A stretch of 64,000 bases of DNA from Lentibacillus jeotgali (lineage in GTDB: Bacteria > Bacillota > Bacilli > Bacillales > Amphibacillaceae): positions 62,001 to 126,000 of the forward strand of contig NZ_AGAV01000013.1 of NCBI RefSeq assembly GCF_000224785.1. The letters run 5' to 3'. The notes under the pieces were generated by a model. The model was given only the letters and a program-made list of their open reading frames with translations, was not told the DNA's origin and made no database searches. Both the position numbers and the translations under genes were made by a program. Below, piece by piece: positions 8,610 to 17,842 of the stretch; position 1 is the stretch's first letter; each line of letters opens with the position of its first letter.

Positions 8610-9563
8610 TTAATTAAAAAGATATAAATAGTTTTCGTAGCCCTTTTCTTTCATCTCATCTTTCGGAATAAATTTCATTGCTGCTGAATTCATGCAATAA
8701 CGGAGTCCTCCCCTATCCTGCGGTCCATCTTCAAATACATGGCCCAAGTGGGAATCAGCATTCCTGCTTCTGACTTCGGTCCGGATCATTCCGTGGCTTT
8801 TATCGGTTTTTTCCTCAACCTGATATGGGTCCACAGGTTTAGTGAAGCTTGGCCAGCCACAATTCGAATTAAATTTATCATGCGAGGAGAATAGAACGTC
8901 GCCGGAAATCAGATCGACATAGATTCCCTCATCTTCATTATCCCAATATTCATTCGCAAAAGGCCGCTCCGTGCTGTTCTCCTGTGTCACACTATACTGG
9001 GTCGGTGTGAGTTTTGCCTTTAGCTCGGATTTATCGGGGTTCTGTTTCCAGTTTTCTTTAATAAAATCTTCCCTTCCTGACCCTTTCTTGTATAAGCGAT
9101 AATGGAACGATTGCTTTTTGTAGTAGTCCTGATGCTCTTCTTCAGCTCTATAAAAAGTCTTTGCAGGTAGAATTGGTGTAACGATTGGTTTGGAAAACCT
9201 GCCGCTCTGCTCCAGTTCCTGTTTGGATTGTTCTGCTATTTGCCGCTGTTTTTCATTATGGTAGAAAATGGCTGTTTGATACGATTCTCCCCTATCGTTA
9301 AACTGACCGCCGGTATCGGTCGGGTCAATTTGCTGCCAAAACGTATCAACAAGCTTTCTATATGACATTACATCCGGATTGAATGTAATTTGCACCGCTT
9401 CGACGTGACCGGTAGTATCAGAACAAACCTGTTCATATGTGGGGTTTTCAACATGGCCGCCGGTGTAGCCTGAGATAATGCTTTCGACACCTGGGCGTTC
9501 GTCAAACGGTTCCACCATGCACCAAAAGCATCCTCCGGCAAATGTAGCTAATTCAGTCGTCAT
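8610..9563 (-). CDS. msrAB: Peptide methionine sulfoxide reductase MsrAB fusion
   Basis: A fused antioxidant enzyme that repairs both S- and R-methionine sulfoxide in proteins. The MsrA domain (residues about 4-155) has the active-site motif GGCFWC with Cys12. The MsrB domain (about 175-317) carries SNCGWPSF and the catalytic RYCMNSAA motif near residue 292. B. subtilis has two separate adjacent genes, msrA and msrB; here they are one 317-codon frame in the A-B order. No signal peptide is present, so it acts in the cytoplasm. Ribosome site GGAGG lies upstream. It is a single gene. Confidence 0.96.
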   Translation of the reverse strand: MTTELATFAGGCFWCMVEPFDERPGVESIISGYTGGHVENPTYEQVCSDTTGHVEAVQITFNPDVMSYRKLVDTFWQQIDPTDTGGQFNDRGESYQTAIFYHNEKQRQIAEQSKQELEQSGRFSKPIVTPILPAKTFYRAEEEHQDYYKKQSFHYRLYKKGSGREDFIKENWKQNPDKSELKAKLTPTQYSVTQENSTERPFANEYWDNEDEGIYVDLISGDVLFSSHDKFNSNCGWPSFTKPVDPYQVEEKTDKSHGMIRTEVRSRNADSHLGHVFEDGPQDRGGLRYCMNSAAMKFIPKDEMKEKGYENYLYLFN

Positions 9564-9674
9564 ATTATACCTCCATTCAAGGTTATCTTATGTTTATTTT
9601 TTCGTTTCTAACAGAAAAAATCAAGTCATGTGCTTGTGATGAGATGATGATTTCATGGAGGTTGTAATGGCTTT

Positions 9675-10127
9675 TTAAATGAACAATTTAGGGGTTGATT
9701 CACCTGACTTCACTGTGTCCACATTTGTTTCATCCACGTGGTCATCTTCCTCTAATGTATTTGCCGTGTCTGTTTCTTGTTCACTTTCAAGTTGGTTCTG
9801 ATTTTGCTCTGCTTCAGAATCGTTTTCATTCATTGCTTTCATCAGTTTAAACAGCATCGGCAGGTTTCTTACCATTGGTCCGTATTGCTGCACAAGCGGG
9901 GCAGCCTGCTGAACAACATTTAATACCTGCTGCACGTTGCTGAGCTTCTGTGAGAAGCCGCTGATTCGTTCTGGTGATAACAGGCTTTGGGAAACCTGAG
10001 GGGATAAGAATTGCTGCAGTCCCCTTGGAGCATGCTGTTGAGGTGGTGCAGACACAGGTCCAGGATAAAAACCCTGACGCGGCATCATACCGCTATTGGA
10101 ATATTGCTGCTGGATAGGCCATACCAT
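9675..10127 (-). CDS. yqfQ: YqfQ/VrrA-family protein
   Basis: A 150-residue low-complexity protein of unknown function. The N-terminal half is rich in Gln, Pro and Gly. Residues about 55-95 have the conserved part, VQQVLNVVQQAAPLVQQYGP followed by MVRNLPMLFKLMKA, which matches the core of Bacillus YqfQ (VrrA). The last 50 residues are an acidic Asn/Glu/Gln tail. YqfQ-type genes are often expressed in sporulation in Bacillus, but no promoter for that was identified here. It is a single gene; the tail differs from that of better known members. Confidence 0.78.
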   Translation of the reverse strand: MVWPIQQQYSNSGMMPRQGFYPGPVSAPPQQHAPRGLQQFLSPQVSQSLLSPERISGFSQKLSNVQQVLNVVQQAAPLVQQYGPMVRNLPMLFKLMKAMNENDSEAEQNQNQLESEQETDTANTLEEDDHVDETNVDTVKSGESTPKLFI

Positions 10128-10401
10128 TATAATCCTCCCCTTTCCATAAAGTCACTTAAATTATTGTACGTGGGCAAAACATAATAGTGTAGGCGGTTAT
10201 CTGCATTTCAGCCGAAAAATGATTCTGGCTTCAGAAGTATAAGCGACATAAACGTGTTTAAATGCCTGTAATTGTGGCGATTCCATGAAGTTATTAAGTT
10301 TTTACGGTGATTATTTCCCGGGCAACCGCATAAGTTTACATAATGCTACAGGTTCCGAGAAGGTTTTGGAGAGAAATGGGGATTACTGTCATGTTGTTTA
10401 A
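10128..10401. other. Intergenic region without visible gene
   Basis: This stretch separates the divergent yqfQ and yolD genes. I see no convincing open frame, RNA fold or repeat. Its right end leads into the yolD promoter. Confidence 0.5.
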
Positions 10402-10431
10402 TTGAATTGCGAACGTACGTTTGTGTATAAT
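10402..10431 (+). promoter_or_regulatory. yolD promoter with LexA (SOS) box in the spacer
   Basis: TTGAAT at 10402-10407 and TATAAT at 10426-10431 are 18 bp apart. The spacer holds CGAACGTACGTTTG at 10410-10423, which matches the Bacillus SOS box CGAACRNRYGTTYC at 13 of 14 positions. A repressor bound there would block polymerase. Confidence 0.8.
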
Positions 10432-10451
10432 AGTAGATGAGGTGAATAAGT

Positions 10452-10781
10452 ATGCCAAGAGATCGAGGGAGCATTAAGTGGGCTTCGTTAATGCTTCCGG
10501 AACATACCGAATTATTAAAAGAAATGTGGCTGGAAGATGATATAAAATCAAAGCCAGAGCTTGATGAACAGCAAGTTGAGCTGTTAAATGATCAGCTGCT
10601 GGAGGCTTTGGGATGCCACTCCCCTATCAGCCTTTGCGTTTATGAAAATGGCGCCATAACAGAATGGTCAGGCACGATTAGTAGCCTGGACAGTCAAACA
10701 AACACTGTTACATTGGAAACGACCGCTCAATCAGTTAAACGGATTGCATTCAGTGATATCTGTCAGCTTACATTTAAATAA
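10452..10781 (+). CDS. yolD: YolD-like protein, probable SOS gene
   Basis: A 109-residue protein of the YolD family. The family opening RDRGSIKWASLMLPEH is clear, followed by a helical region and a small beta domain with AITEWSGTIS and a short strand set at the end. In B. subtilis such proteins are encoded next to SOS-induced Y-family polymerases (yolD-uvrX, yqjX-yqjW), but here no polymerase gene follows; the next gene is 10993 on the other strand. The promoter carries a LexA box, which fits DNA-damage control. The molecular role is not known; help to a translesion polymerase encoded elsewhere is an inference. Confidence 0.85.
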   Translation: MPRDRGSIKWASLMLPEHTELLKEMWLEDDIKSKPELDEQQVELLNDQLLEALGCHSPISLCVYENGAITEWSGTISSLDSQTNTVTLETTAQSVKRIAFSDICQLTFK

Positions 10782-10782
10782 G

Positions 10783-10880
10783 AGGTCGGGACAAAAGTAT
10801 TTAAGGTAATGGAAAATCCGGACGATGATTCAAGTTTCTTCAGCTAGAGTTCGAATCAGTTCGGATTTTCCATTTTATTG
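10783..10880 (+). other. GAGGTCGGGACAAAA motif and long hairpin after yolD
   Basis: The motif GAGGTCGGGACAAAA lies two bases after the yolD stop. It is followed by an 11-bp stem, TGGAAAATCCG (10810-10820) with CGGATTTTCCA (10862-10872), and an inner GATTC/GAATC stem. A short T-run follows. It may terminate yolD; the leading motif looks like a mobile or repeated intergenic element known in several Firmicutes. Confidence 0.5.
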
Positions 10881-10992
10881 TAAAGCGGAGTATTTTTCCG
10901 AAACGATCGGGTTATAACATATACCAACATTGTACTAGAACCCCATCCATCGTTCGTCTTTAGTGTTGAGCATTTTAGTTACGCTCCAGCAA

Positions 10993-11214
10993 TTAATCCA
11001 ACCTATTCAGTTCATACGCTTCCCAGAGCTGATCAAACACAGCCAGGGCATTGGTAAACGGACTATTCCATTCCAGATATCTGCTGATTTCATCATAGTC
11101 TGTTGACTGTTTTGGAAAATCATGATCATAGAACATCCAGTCAGCCAGCCGGCTTTTATCATCTGGGGTTTTTTTGCCTCTAAAGGTTAATGCATAGTGA
11201 TAAAACGAACGCAT
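10993..11214 (-). CDS. yozE: YozE-family small protein (UPF0346)
   Basis: A 73-residue protein of the YozE SAM-like fold family. It has the family features RSFYHYALTFRG at the start, then DHDFPKQSTDYDEISRYLE, and a C-terminal helix with LAVFDQLWEAYE. Function is unknown. I place the start at the ATG at 11214, which has a GGGGG site seven bases upstream. An ATG five codons earlier overlaps the tatC stop (TAATG) but lacks a site. It directly follows tatC and is probably transcribed with it, an association with no obvious functional reason. Confidence 0.88.
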   Translation of the reverse strand: MRSFYHYALTFRGKKTPDDKSRLADWMFYDHDFPKQSTDYDEISRYLEWNSPFTNALAVFDQLWEAYELNRLD

Positions 11215-11228
11215 AATATAAGCCCCCA

Positions 11229-11993
11229 TTACTCAACGCTGTTATTCTCCATAAATTCCTGGTGTTTTTTGAGTTTTCTGCGATAAACAATCTGGCAAAG
11301 ATAGATACTGATTTCGTATAAAATAATCAGTGGTACGATTGCAACGAGTTGCAATACAAAATCCGGCGGTGTTATCAGCGCACCAATAATGACAAGAATC
11401 AAATATGCATACTTTCGTGTCCGCCGCATGAAGTCTGGCGTCAGAATTCCCAAATGGGTAAGGAACATTGCAATAACTGGGATTTCAAAAAATAAAGCAA
11501 ACGGTAGAACAATCCGGAATAGCAGTTTAAAATACCGGTCGTATGTAAATATTTCATTAAACATCCCGTCATTTAATGAAAGCAGAAACGGTATTATAAA
11601 ATCCACAAAAGCGGTATATCCGAAGGCAATGCCTGCGATAAATAACATAAAAATTGCCGGAACATACAGCAGGGTCGCTTTTCGTTCGGGTTTGGTCAGT
11701 CCCGGTCTGATAAACAACCAGACTTGCAGGCATAATATCGGCAGCGTGCCGATCATTGCTGTCACGCCTGCCAGCGTTAAATAAACGGAGATAAGATCTG
11801 TCAGACCGGTGACACTTAATTTGAACGGCAGATCATCTTCAATAAAACCATAAATAATTTCAACATACATAAAGCCAATAACAAAAAATATAACGAGAAA
11901 AATGGCCGTTACGATGAGACGATTTCTGAGTTCGGAAAGATGACCTACGACATTCATCTCTTTTTCATTATCAAATCGCTGTTCTTCAGACAT
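11229..11993 (-). CDS. tatC: Sec-independent translocase TatC
   Basis: Membrane subunit of the twin-arginine translocase, which recognises the signal peptide of folded substrates. The 254-residue protein has six hydrophobic segments and the conserved N-terminal motif HLSELRNRL. The loop motif after the second segment (LFIRPGLTKPERK) and the later FFEIPVI are also typical. It follows two tatA genes, with a gap of 67 bp. The Rieske protein at 46234 has a twin-arginine signal and is a likely client. Confidence 0.96.
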   Translation of the reverse strand: MSEEQRFDNEKEMNVVGHLSELRNRLIVTAIFLVIFFVIGFMYVEIIYGFIEDDLPFKLSVTGLTDLISVYLTLAGVTAMIGTLPILCLQVWLFIRPGLTKPERKATLLYVPAIFMLFIAGIAFGYTAFVDFIIPFLLSLNDGMFNEIFTYDRYFKLLFRIVLPFALFFEIPVIAMFLTHLGILTPDFMRRTRKYAYLILVIIGALITPPDFVLQLVAIVPLIILYEISIYLCQIVYRRKLKKHQEFMENNSVE

Positions 11994-12060
11994 TGTTCAC
12001 GCTCCCAATCCAAGCATAAAAGAAGATGTAAGGTTAACCCCTACACCTTTGTCAAATCGC

Positions 12061-12249
12061 TCATTTCTTTGATGATTCATTATTGTTACTGGAATCATCT
12101 GCCCCAAGTCCTTTTGTCGCATTTTTGAATTCCTTCAGTGAACTGCCGACTGCTTTACCGATTTCGGGTAACTTGGAAGGTCCGAAAACGATTAAAGCAA
12201 TAATCAGAATTAAAATAAGCCCGGGAATACCGATACTGCCTAATCCCAT
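12061..12249 (-). CDS. tatA: Twin-arginine translocase TatA, second copy
   Basis: A 62-residue Tat[20 protein letters not shown] membrane helix, the hinge [20 protein letters not shown] forming the amphipathic helix, and a short charged tail rich in Asn and Ser. It forms the pore-like oligomer with TatC. RBS GGAGTG is well placed. It lies 18 bp after another tatA gene. The first 45 residues of the two are nearly the same, while the tails differ, as in a gene duplication. Confidence 0.95.
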   Translation of the reverse strand: MGLGSIGIPGLILILIIALIVFGPSKLPEIGKAVGSSLKEFKNATKGLGADDSSNNNESSKK

Positions 12250-12267
12250 GTATGATCACTCCGCATG

Positions 12268-12477
12268 TTATTTATTTTTGTCATCTTTTACAATGTCTTT
12301 AGTCTCTTTGACCTCATCAGAAACGTCGCTTGTTAAATCCTGTGCTGATTTTTTGAACTCCCGCAGCGTATTTCCGGCAGCTTTCCCGATTTCTGGAAGC
12401 TTTTTAGGCCCAAAAATAACCAGTGCAATCACTAAAATCAAAATAAGCCCTGGAAAGCCGATACTGCCTAATCCCAT
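12268..12477 (-). CDS. tatA: Twin-arginine translocase TatA, first copy
   Basis: A 69-residue Tat[20 protein letters not shown] helix, [20 protein letters not shown] amphipathic helix, then a longer charged tail ending in [11 protein letters not shown] use the ATG at 12477 because it has AAGGTG at a good spacing and gives the same start as its paralogue; a GTG three codons earlier lies on top of that site. It begins the tatA-tatA-tatC-yozE unit, about 150 bp after mobA. Confidence 0.94.
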   Translation of the reverse strand: MGLGSIGFPGLILILVIALVIFGPKKLPEIGKAAGNTLREFKKSAQDLTSDVSDEVKETKDIVKDDKNK

Positions 12478-12630
12478 GAATGACACCTTCTTTAAGTATA
12501 TTATAATGCTTCAAAGCAGAAATTCACATAGCCAACGTTCGCAATTCGACTGCGGACAGCCTGAAACTGATAAAAGTGTAACATGGCCAGCTGCTTTTAG
12601 GCAACTTAATAAGCCAGTTAGAACTGTCTT

Positions 12631-13209
12631 TTAGAACTGCTTTGCCAGTTCGTATTGTTCCGGATCGTTCATATTGAAAAAATGCTTGTATAACGTATGC
12701 TTTGGGATTCCACTATAGTTTGTTACATAATTCACCGTAATATAATCAAATAATGATCGTATTTTTCGTTGATCGTTATCAAGAAGCATCTGAATTTGCG
12801 GCAGTACATTTTTCGTATATATCCCGGATAAAGGGTGCCTTCTTTCGTTATACATTGGAATGACTGCCTCATAAGAATTCAATGACTGTATTAAATGCTG
12901 ATAGACACCGTGATAGATAAACGGCATGTCACATGCAGCCAATACATAAATGTCAGCATCAGTATGATAAATAGCTGATTCGATACCTGCCAGTGGTCCC
13001 ATGTTTTTGTACCTGTCGCGGTATGTGTCCAGTTTGAGAAATTGATAATCCGCCGGTTTGTTTGTAATGACCGTTACATGATTGCTTAATTTTTTTAATT
13101 CATCGGCAACATGTGTGATGACAGGTTTGCTGTCTATTTCCAAAAATGATTTGGTTGTGCCCATCCGCGATGATTTACCGCCTGAAAGAATTACGCCACA
13201 AATTCGCAT
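12631..13209 (-). CDS. mobA: Molybdenum cofactor guanylyltransferase MobA
   Basis: Transfers GMP from GTP to molybdopterin to make the MGD cofactor used by enzymes such as NarG. The 192-residue protein starts with the nucleotide-binding loop ICGVILSGGKSSRMG, has TKSFLEI after it, GPLAGIESAI near residue 74 and the metal-binding ACDMPF near residue 94, in the family order. It is 3 bp downstream of dfrA, its ribosome site lying within the end of dfrA, so it is in the thyA-dfrA unit. No other moco genes are in the window. The placement beside the Tat genes is suggestive, since some Moco enzymes use Tat export. Confidence 0.93.
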   Translation of the reverse strand: MRICGVILSGGKSSRMGTTKSFLEIDSKPVITHVADELKKLSNHVTVITNKPADYQFLKLDTYRDRYKNMGPLAGIESAIYHTDADIYVLAACDMPFIYHGVYQHLIQSLNSYEAVIPMYNERRHPLSGIYTKNVLPQIQMLLDNDQRKIRSLFDYITVNYVTNYSGIPKHTLYKHFFNMNDPEQYELAKQF

Positions 13210-13212
13210 GAG

Positions 13213-13710
13213 TTACTCACCTTGCCGATCGTATTGCAAGAAATAATGGTCATAACGGTTTTTGCTGTCCGTTTCCCCTTTTTCCCTGCCTGTTAGTTGC
13301 CATTCAGCCTCTGAAAAATCCGGGAAGTATGTATCCCCCTGAAAAATATCATCAACGAGCGTGATGTATAAACGATCTGCATGCGGCAAGACCTGTTTGA
13401 AAATCTCCTCACCGCCAATCACAAACAATTCATTTGCCGGATCGTGATGGTTCCAGTCCAAAACAGTGTCGACATGATTTATGACCTCAATTCCATCCGG
13501 AAATTCGCTGCTGTGCTGGTTGGTTATGACGACATTATGACGATTTGGAAGCGGTCTTCCGATTGATTCAAATGTCTTCCGCCCCATAACGATCGTATGT
13601 CCGGTTGTTTTCTGTTTAAAGAATTTCAAATCATTCGGTAGATGCCACGGTAAATCATTCCGGTGCCCTATAACGCGATTGCGGTCCATAGCGACAAGTA
13701 ATGATATCAT
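13213..13710 (-). CDS. dfrA: Dihydrofolate reductase
   Basis: NADPH-dependent reduction of dihydrofolate to tetrahydrofolate. At 165 residues it is the normal size. Visible motifs are VAMDRNRVIGHRNDLPWHLPND (split by the active-site loop), the catalytic Asp at the second helix start, TGHTIVMGRKTFESIGRPLP and LFVIGGEEIF. The ATG has GGGAGGAGGTGGAG. It is 21 bp downstream of thyA, the classic partner whose product it recycles, and is followed by mobA. Confidence 0.97.
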   Translation of the reverse strand: MISLLVAMDRNRVIGHRNDLPWHLPNDLKFFKQKTTGHTIVMGRKTFESIGRPLPNRHNVVITNQHSSEFPDGIEVINHVDTVLDWNHHDPANELFVIGGEEIFKQVLPHADRLYITLVDDIFQGDTYFPDFSEAEWQLTGREKGETDSKNRYDHYFLQYDRQGE

Positions 13711-13731
13711 ATCTCCACCTCCTCCCTTCTT

Positions 13732-14688
13732 TTAAACGGCAATTGGCGCTTTTATCGAAGGGTGCGGTTCGTAATCAAGCAATTCAAAATCGTCTAATTC
13801 AAAGTCAAGAATGGACGGCTTTTCCCCATTTATCCGAAGTGTCGGGCGCGACCGGGCATCACGGCCAAGCTGTGTTTTCACCTGCTCAACATGGTTTGTA
13901 TAGATATGGGCGTCACCCAGTGTGTGGACAAACTCTCCAGCTTTGAGACCACATTCATGAGCGATTAAATGAGTCAGCAGTGCATAACTTGCAATATTAA
14001 ATGGCACGCCGATAAAGATATCGGCACTGCGCTGATACAGTTGGCATGAAAGCTTGCCGTCAGCTACATAAAACTGGAACAGTGTGTGACATGGCGGTAA
14101 TGCCATGTTCGGTACATCCTCCGGGTTCCATGCAGAAACGATATGCCGACGCGAATCAGGATTATGCCGGAGCGAATGGATTACATTTTTCAGCTGATCA
14201 ATTGTTTGACTTTGTGACGTTTTCCAGGCTCGCCATTGTTTGCCATAAACATTTCCCAAGTCACCGAATTTCTCTGCAAACGCACGATCATTTAAAATGT
14301 TGTCTTTGAAAATCTTCATTTGTTCCTGATAAAGCTGATTAAATTCCTGATCCTGCTGACTTCGATTGCCAAAGTCGGTCATATCCGGGCCATCGTAGTT
14401 ACTGCTTTCAACCCATCGTTTAAAAGCCCATTCATTCCATATATTATTGTTGTGCTGCAATAAATAGCGGATGTTTGTATCACCTTTTAGAAACCATAGT
14501 AATTCACTGGCCACCAGCCGAAACGGCACTTTTTTTGTGGTCAGCAGCGGGAAGCCATCCCCAAGGTCAAACCGCATTTGCTGTCCGAACACCGAATACG
14601 TTCCGGTATTGGTGCGATCTGTTTTTTTTGTTCCATTTTTCAATATGTATTGACATAAATCCAGGTAACCTGGTTCACCTTTCAGCAT
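13732..14688 (-). CDS. thyA: Thymidylate synthase, long ThyA type
   Basis: Makes dTMP from dUMP using methylene-tetrahydrofolate. From the chosen ATG it is 318 residues, the long form with the roughly 50-residue insert known from Lactobacillus casei and Staphylococcus, rather than the short 264-residue ThyB of B. subtilis. The catalytic cysteine is in [12 protein letters not shown], followed by [20 protein letters not shown] and HIYTNH. GAGGTGAGG lies just before the ATG at 14688; an ATG six codons earlier is less favoured. A promoter TTGCTG-17-TAAGAT lies at 14709-14737. dfrA and mobA follow. Confidence 0.96.
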   Translation of the reverse strand: MLKGEPGYLDLCQYILKNGTKKTDRTNTGTYSVFGQQMRFDLGDGFPLLTTKKVPFRLVASELLWFLKGDTNIRYLLQHNNNIWNEWAFKRWVESSNYDGPDMTDFGNRSQQDQEFNQLYQEQMKIFKDNILNDRAFAEKFGDLGNVYGKQWRAWKTSQSQTIDQLKNVIHSLRHNPDSRRHIVSAWNPEDVPNMALPPCHTLFQFYVADGKLSCQLYQRSADIFIGVPFNIASYALLTHLIAHECGLKAGEFVHTLGDAHIYTNHVEQVKTQLGRDARSRPTLRINGEKPSILDFELDDFELLDYEPHPSIKAPIAV

Positions 14689-14885
14689 TTTCCTCACCTC
14701 ATACACCTATCTTAATATAAAGAAAATATTACAGCAATAGGATTTATTGGTGAAGACCAATTTATTCAGCAGGATAAATAATTATATTGGCAAAATTGCT
14801 ATATCGAGCCAGAAAGGCCTCGGTGAATAGGTTTAGCCTTTACTGCACACCCTACCAGTATCATATCATAAAGGTGGGATGTTGA

Positions 14886-15251
14886 ATGACAGGATTAATC
14901 GTAAAATTACTCATATGTCCTATTGGAATTTATGTTGCTTCATGGATTTTTCCAAATGTTGATTTCGGCTACTGGTATCAGCCAATTCTTCTTGGTGTTG
15001 TGTTGGCATTTGTCGGTTATTTTATGGAAAGAGCAATGTTACGGGAAGAAACCAATTGGCTGAGTGTCGGTATGGATTTTATAGCCAGCACCTTAATCAT
15101 ATACTTTGGTGCGATGCTTCTTGCCGATACAGCTGTTACCTTTTTTGGTGCAGTTCTGACAGGGGCTTTATTGGCCGTTACTGAAATTTTTCAGCATAAC
15201 TGGCTGCTGGATAACGACAGAGTGGAAAATGAAGAAGTTGTGCGTGAATAG
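14886..15251 (+). CDS. DUF2512 membrane protein (YndM-like)
   Basis: A 121-residue integral membrane protein with about four hydrophobic segments: LIVKLLICPIGIYVASWIFP, LLGVVLAFVGYFM, FIASTLIIYFGAMLL and VTFFGAVLTGALLAV. It fits the small DUF2512 (YndM) family of Bacillaceae, whose function is unknown. The C-terminus is a short acidic cytoplasmic tail. It is a single gene with a GGTGGG site and a strong terminator. It sits divergent from thyA. Confidence 0.82.
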   Translation: MTGLIVKLLICPIGIYVASWIFPNVDFGYWYQPILLGVVLAFVGYFMERAMLREETNWLSVGMDFIASTLIIYFGAMLLADTAVTFFGAVLTGALLAVTEIFQHNWLLDNDRVENEEVVRE

Positions 15252-15257
15252 TTGGTT

Positions 15258-15298
15258 CGGGCAGAAGGCAGCTGTACTTCTGCCCGATTAGTTTTTAA
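15258..15298 (+). terminator. Terminator of the DUF2512 gene
   Basis: Perfect 10-bp stem CGGGCAGAAG/CTTCTGCCCG around a nine-base loop, followed by ATTAGTTTTTA. Confidence 0.88.
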
Positions 15299-15898
15299 TT
15301 ATTGCCATTCCTTGAAGAATTGATTCAAATAAGTTTCCATAAACTGATGCCGTTCAACCGCTATTTGGGCAGCAGCGGGTGTATTCATCAAATTTTTAAG
15401 GTGTAATAACTTATCATAAAAATGCTGAACGGATGTCTCTTTACGGCCTTCCTCATCATCATGCCAGAGCATCTGGCTATTCGCTGCCCCGTATGCAAAC
15501 GTCCGTGCTATACCAATGGCACCAATTGCATCCAGTCTGTCTGCATCCTGAACAATCTTTCCTTCCAACGCATCCGGTATGCTTCCCTTGCTGAACGAGA
15601 CGTCTTCAGAAGCTGTTTGTATATTGCTGATTTCACCGGTAGTACATCCAATGGAGCATAAGAATTCTCTAAGCTCACTTATAGCTTTATCGGGGTTGGC
15701 AAACAACTTTTGGTCTCCGATATCATGAACCCAGCCAGCAGCTCCACAGATAAAGGGGTCAGCCTGTTCCTGTTCTGCTAAATACCTTGCCATAAAGGCT
15801 ACGCGTTTCATATGGAAGAAGTCGTGCCCTGTGACATCATCATTAAACAGGGTATACACATAATCTCGGATTGCTGCTGTCTTGTCGTTTACTGTCAT
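15299..15898 (-). CDS. HD-domain phosphohydrolase (YpgQ-like)
   Basis: A 199-residue HD-domain hydrolase, probably acting on nucleotides or pyrophosphorylated compounds. Metal ligands are visible: GHDFFHMKRV, then the HD pair in AAGWVHDIGD, and the Asp in VQDADRLDAIGAIGIAR. The layout resembles B. subtilis YpgQ and the E. coli YedJ group. Its ATG overlaps the stop of fhs by one base (TAATG), so it is translated with fhs; a role in one-carbon metabolism is not known for this family. The exact substrate cannot be told. Confidence 0.87.
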   Translation of the reverse strand: MTVNDKTAAIRDYVYTLFNDDVTGHDFFHMKRVAFMARYLAEQEQADPFICGAAGWVHDIGDQKLFANPDKAISELREFLCSIGCTTGEISNIQTASEDVSFSKGSIPDALEGKIVQDADRLDAIGAIGIARTFAYGAANSQMLWHDDEEGRKETSVQHFYDKLLHLKNLMNTPAAAQIAVERHQFMETYLNQFFKEWQ

Positions 15899-17571
15899 TA
15901 GAATAGTCCCGTCACTTTTCCATTTTGATCAACATCCATATTGAGTGCCGCAGGTTTTGCCGGCAATCCAGGCATAGTCATCATGTTCCCGGTCAATACC
16001 ACGATGAATCCTGCTCCGATCGATGGTCTTAATTCCCTGATTACGACAGTAAAATTTTTAGGTCTTCCGAGCAGCGCTGGATCGTCGGACAGTGAATACT
16101 GCGTTTTTGCCATGCACACCGGAAGTTTTCCCCATCCCTGCTGCTCGTAAAAGGTGAGCTGTTTCTTTGCTTTTGGGGACAATTCAATTTCACTGGCATC
16201 ATAGACTTTTTGTGCAATTTTTCTGATCTTAGTTTCAAGCGATTCATCCAAATCATATACATACTGAAATGAATGCTGATCGGCCGTGTCAGCTTTCTTA
16301 ACAATTTTTTCAGCAAGTTCTGTTCCGCCCGCACCGCCATTAGCATGCACGTCGGTTAAAGCTACATCAACATTCTGGGACTCGCACCATGTTTTGATAA
16401 AATTTGTTTCTGCCTTCGTATCAGTCGGAAATTTATTGATGGCAACGACAAATGGCAGTCTAAACGTTTCAATCGTTTCAATATGTTTTTGCAGATTTTC
16501 CATCCCTGCTCTCAATGCTTCCACGTTTTCCGTTTTAAGATTGCCTTGATCGACTCCTCCGTGCATTTTTAAAGCGCGAACGGTCGCAACGATAACAACT
16601 GCATCTGTATTGAATTCACCTGCACGTGTCTTAATATCTAAAAACTTTTCCGCGCCAAGGTCAGCCCCAAAACCTGCTTCAGTGACAACATAATCGCTCA
16701 GTTTGGCAGCCGTTTTCGTTGCCATAATGCTGTTACACCCATGGGCTATATTTGCAAACGGTCCTCCATGAATAATCGCCGGCGTATTTTCGGTTGTCTG
16801 AACCAGGTTTGGCTTGATCGCATCTTTCAGCAGTAGCGTTAAAGCGCCTTCCACTTTTAGGTCCCCCACTGTTACAGGTACCTCATCATAAGTATAGCCA
16901 ACCACAATCTTTGAAATGCGTGATTTTAAATCCTCCAGACTTGTTGCCAGACATAGGATGGCCATAATTTCCGAAGCAACGGTAATATTAAAACCATCTT
17001 CTCTTGGGACACCGCGCAAAGGCCCGCCAAGTCCCACAACGATCTGTCTTAACACGCGGTCGTTCATATCCATAACCCGTTTCCATTCGATACGGCGCGG
17101 GTCCATATTCAATTCATTGTCCCTATGAATGTGATTATCTATCATGGCAGATAACGCGTTGTTGGCGCTCGTAATGGCATGAAGATCACCAGTGAAATGC
17201 AGGTTTATGTCCTCCATCGGTAGCACTTGCGAGAATCCACCGCCTGCTGCACCGCCTTTCATTCCCATAACGGGTCCTAATGATGGCTCACGGAGGGCGA
17301 TCATTGCGTTCTTGCCGATTTTATCAAGTGCCTGTCCCAATCCGACTGTTACGGTTGATTTGCCCTCCCCGGCTGGTGTCGGGTTGATGGACGTGACTAA
17401 AATAACCTTGCCGTTCCGTTTATCATTCAGCTTATCCATTAATGTATTGGCGAGTTTTGCTTTTGTATGACCGTACGGTTCCCAATCCTCCGGCTCCAGA
17501 CCAAGCTTTTTAGCTATTTCTTGAATAGGCTTCAAATTAGCTTCCTGCGCAATTTCGATATCTGTTTTCAT
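15898..17571 (-). CDS. fhs: Formate-tetrahydrofolate ligase
   Basis: ATP-dependent activation of formate to 10-formyl-tetrahydrofolate. At 557 residues it is the usual size. The ATP-binding segment [20 protein letters not shown] is near residue 66, followed by [20 protein letters not shown] and the [14 protein letters not shown] and [13 protein letters not shown] segments. It supplies formyl units for purine synthesis and links with thyA and dfrA nearby. The RBS is CGAGAGGAG. The HD-domain gene follows with a one-base overlap. Confidence 0.97.
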   Translation of the reverse strand: MKTDIEIAQEANLKPIQEIAKKLGLEPEDWEPYGHTKAKLANTLMDKLNDKRNGKVILVTSINPTPAGEGKSTVTVGLGQALDKIGKNAMIALREPSLGPVMGMKGGAAGGGFSQVLPMEDINLHFTGDLHAITSANNALSAMIDNHIHRDNELNMDPRRIEWKRVMDMNDRVLRQIVVGLGGPLRGVPREDGFNITVASEIMAILCLATSLEDLKSRISKIVVGYTYDEVPVTVGDLKVEGALTLLLKDAIKPNLVQTTENTPAIIHGGPFANIAHGCNSIMATKTAAKLSDYVVTEAGFGADLGAEKFLDIKTRAGEFNTDAVVIVATVRALKMHGGVDQGNLKTENVEALRAGMENLQKHIETIETFRLPFVVAINKFPTDTKAETNFIKTWCESQNVDVALTDVHANGGAGGTELAEKIVKKADTADQHSFQYVYDLDESLETKIRKIAQKVYDASEIELSPKAKKQLTFYEQQGWGKLPVCMAKTQYSLSDDPALLGRPKNFTVVIRELRPSIGAGFIVVLTGNMMTMPGLPAKPAALNMDVDQNGKVTGLF

Positions 17572-17813
17572 CTGAAAGGCTCCTCTCGAAATTAACTTGC
17601 TTCCAGTTTAACTTAACGATTGTGTTTTTTATATACTTTTATGTTAATTTTCCCCGCATGCAATGGACAGTAAACCATCCAAAAACGACCTTAAATGGCC
17701 GATTCTACACAAGCACTCCGCTGAATGAAGTTCCACTTTATGAAGCGATTTCATGATTTTTTCTGTGATTATTCGACATAATTTAAAAAAGCCAGATAAA
17801 TACAGGCATTTTC
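17572..17813. other. Intergenic region fhs-csp with a half repeat
   Basis: Holds the fhs start region and one half-copy (17716-17740) of a repeat found complete at 20946 and 23216. No open frame is supported. The csp promoter begins at 17814. Confidence 0.5.
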
Positions 17814-17842
17814 TTGACTGAAGGCTTAAAATAAGCTATATT
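17814..17842 (+). promoter_or_regulatory. Strong sigma-A promoter of the cold-shock gene
   Basis: TTGACT at 17814-17819 and TATATT at 17837-17842 with a 17-bp spacer. Transcription from about 17849 gives a leader of about 160 bases before the csp start, as is typical for cold-shock mRNAs whose leader acts as a thermosensor. Confidence 0.8.
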
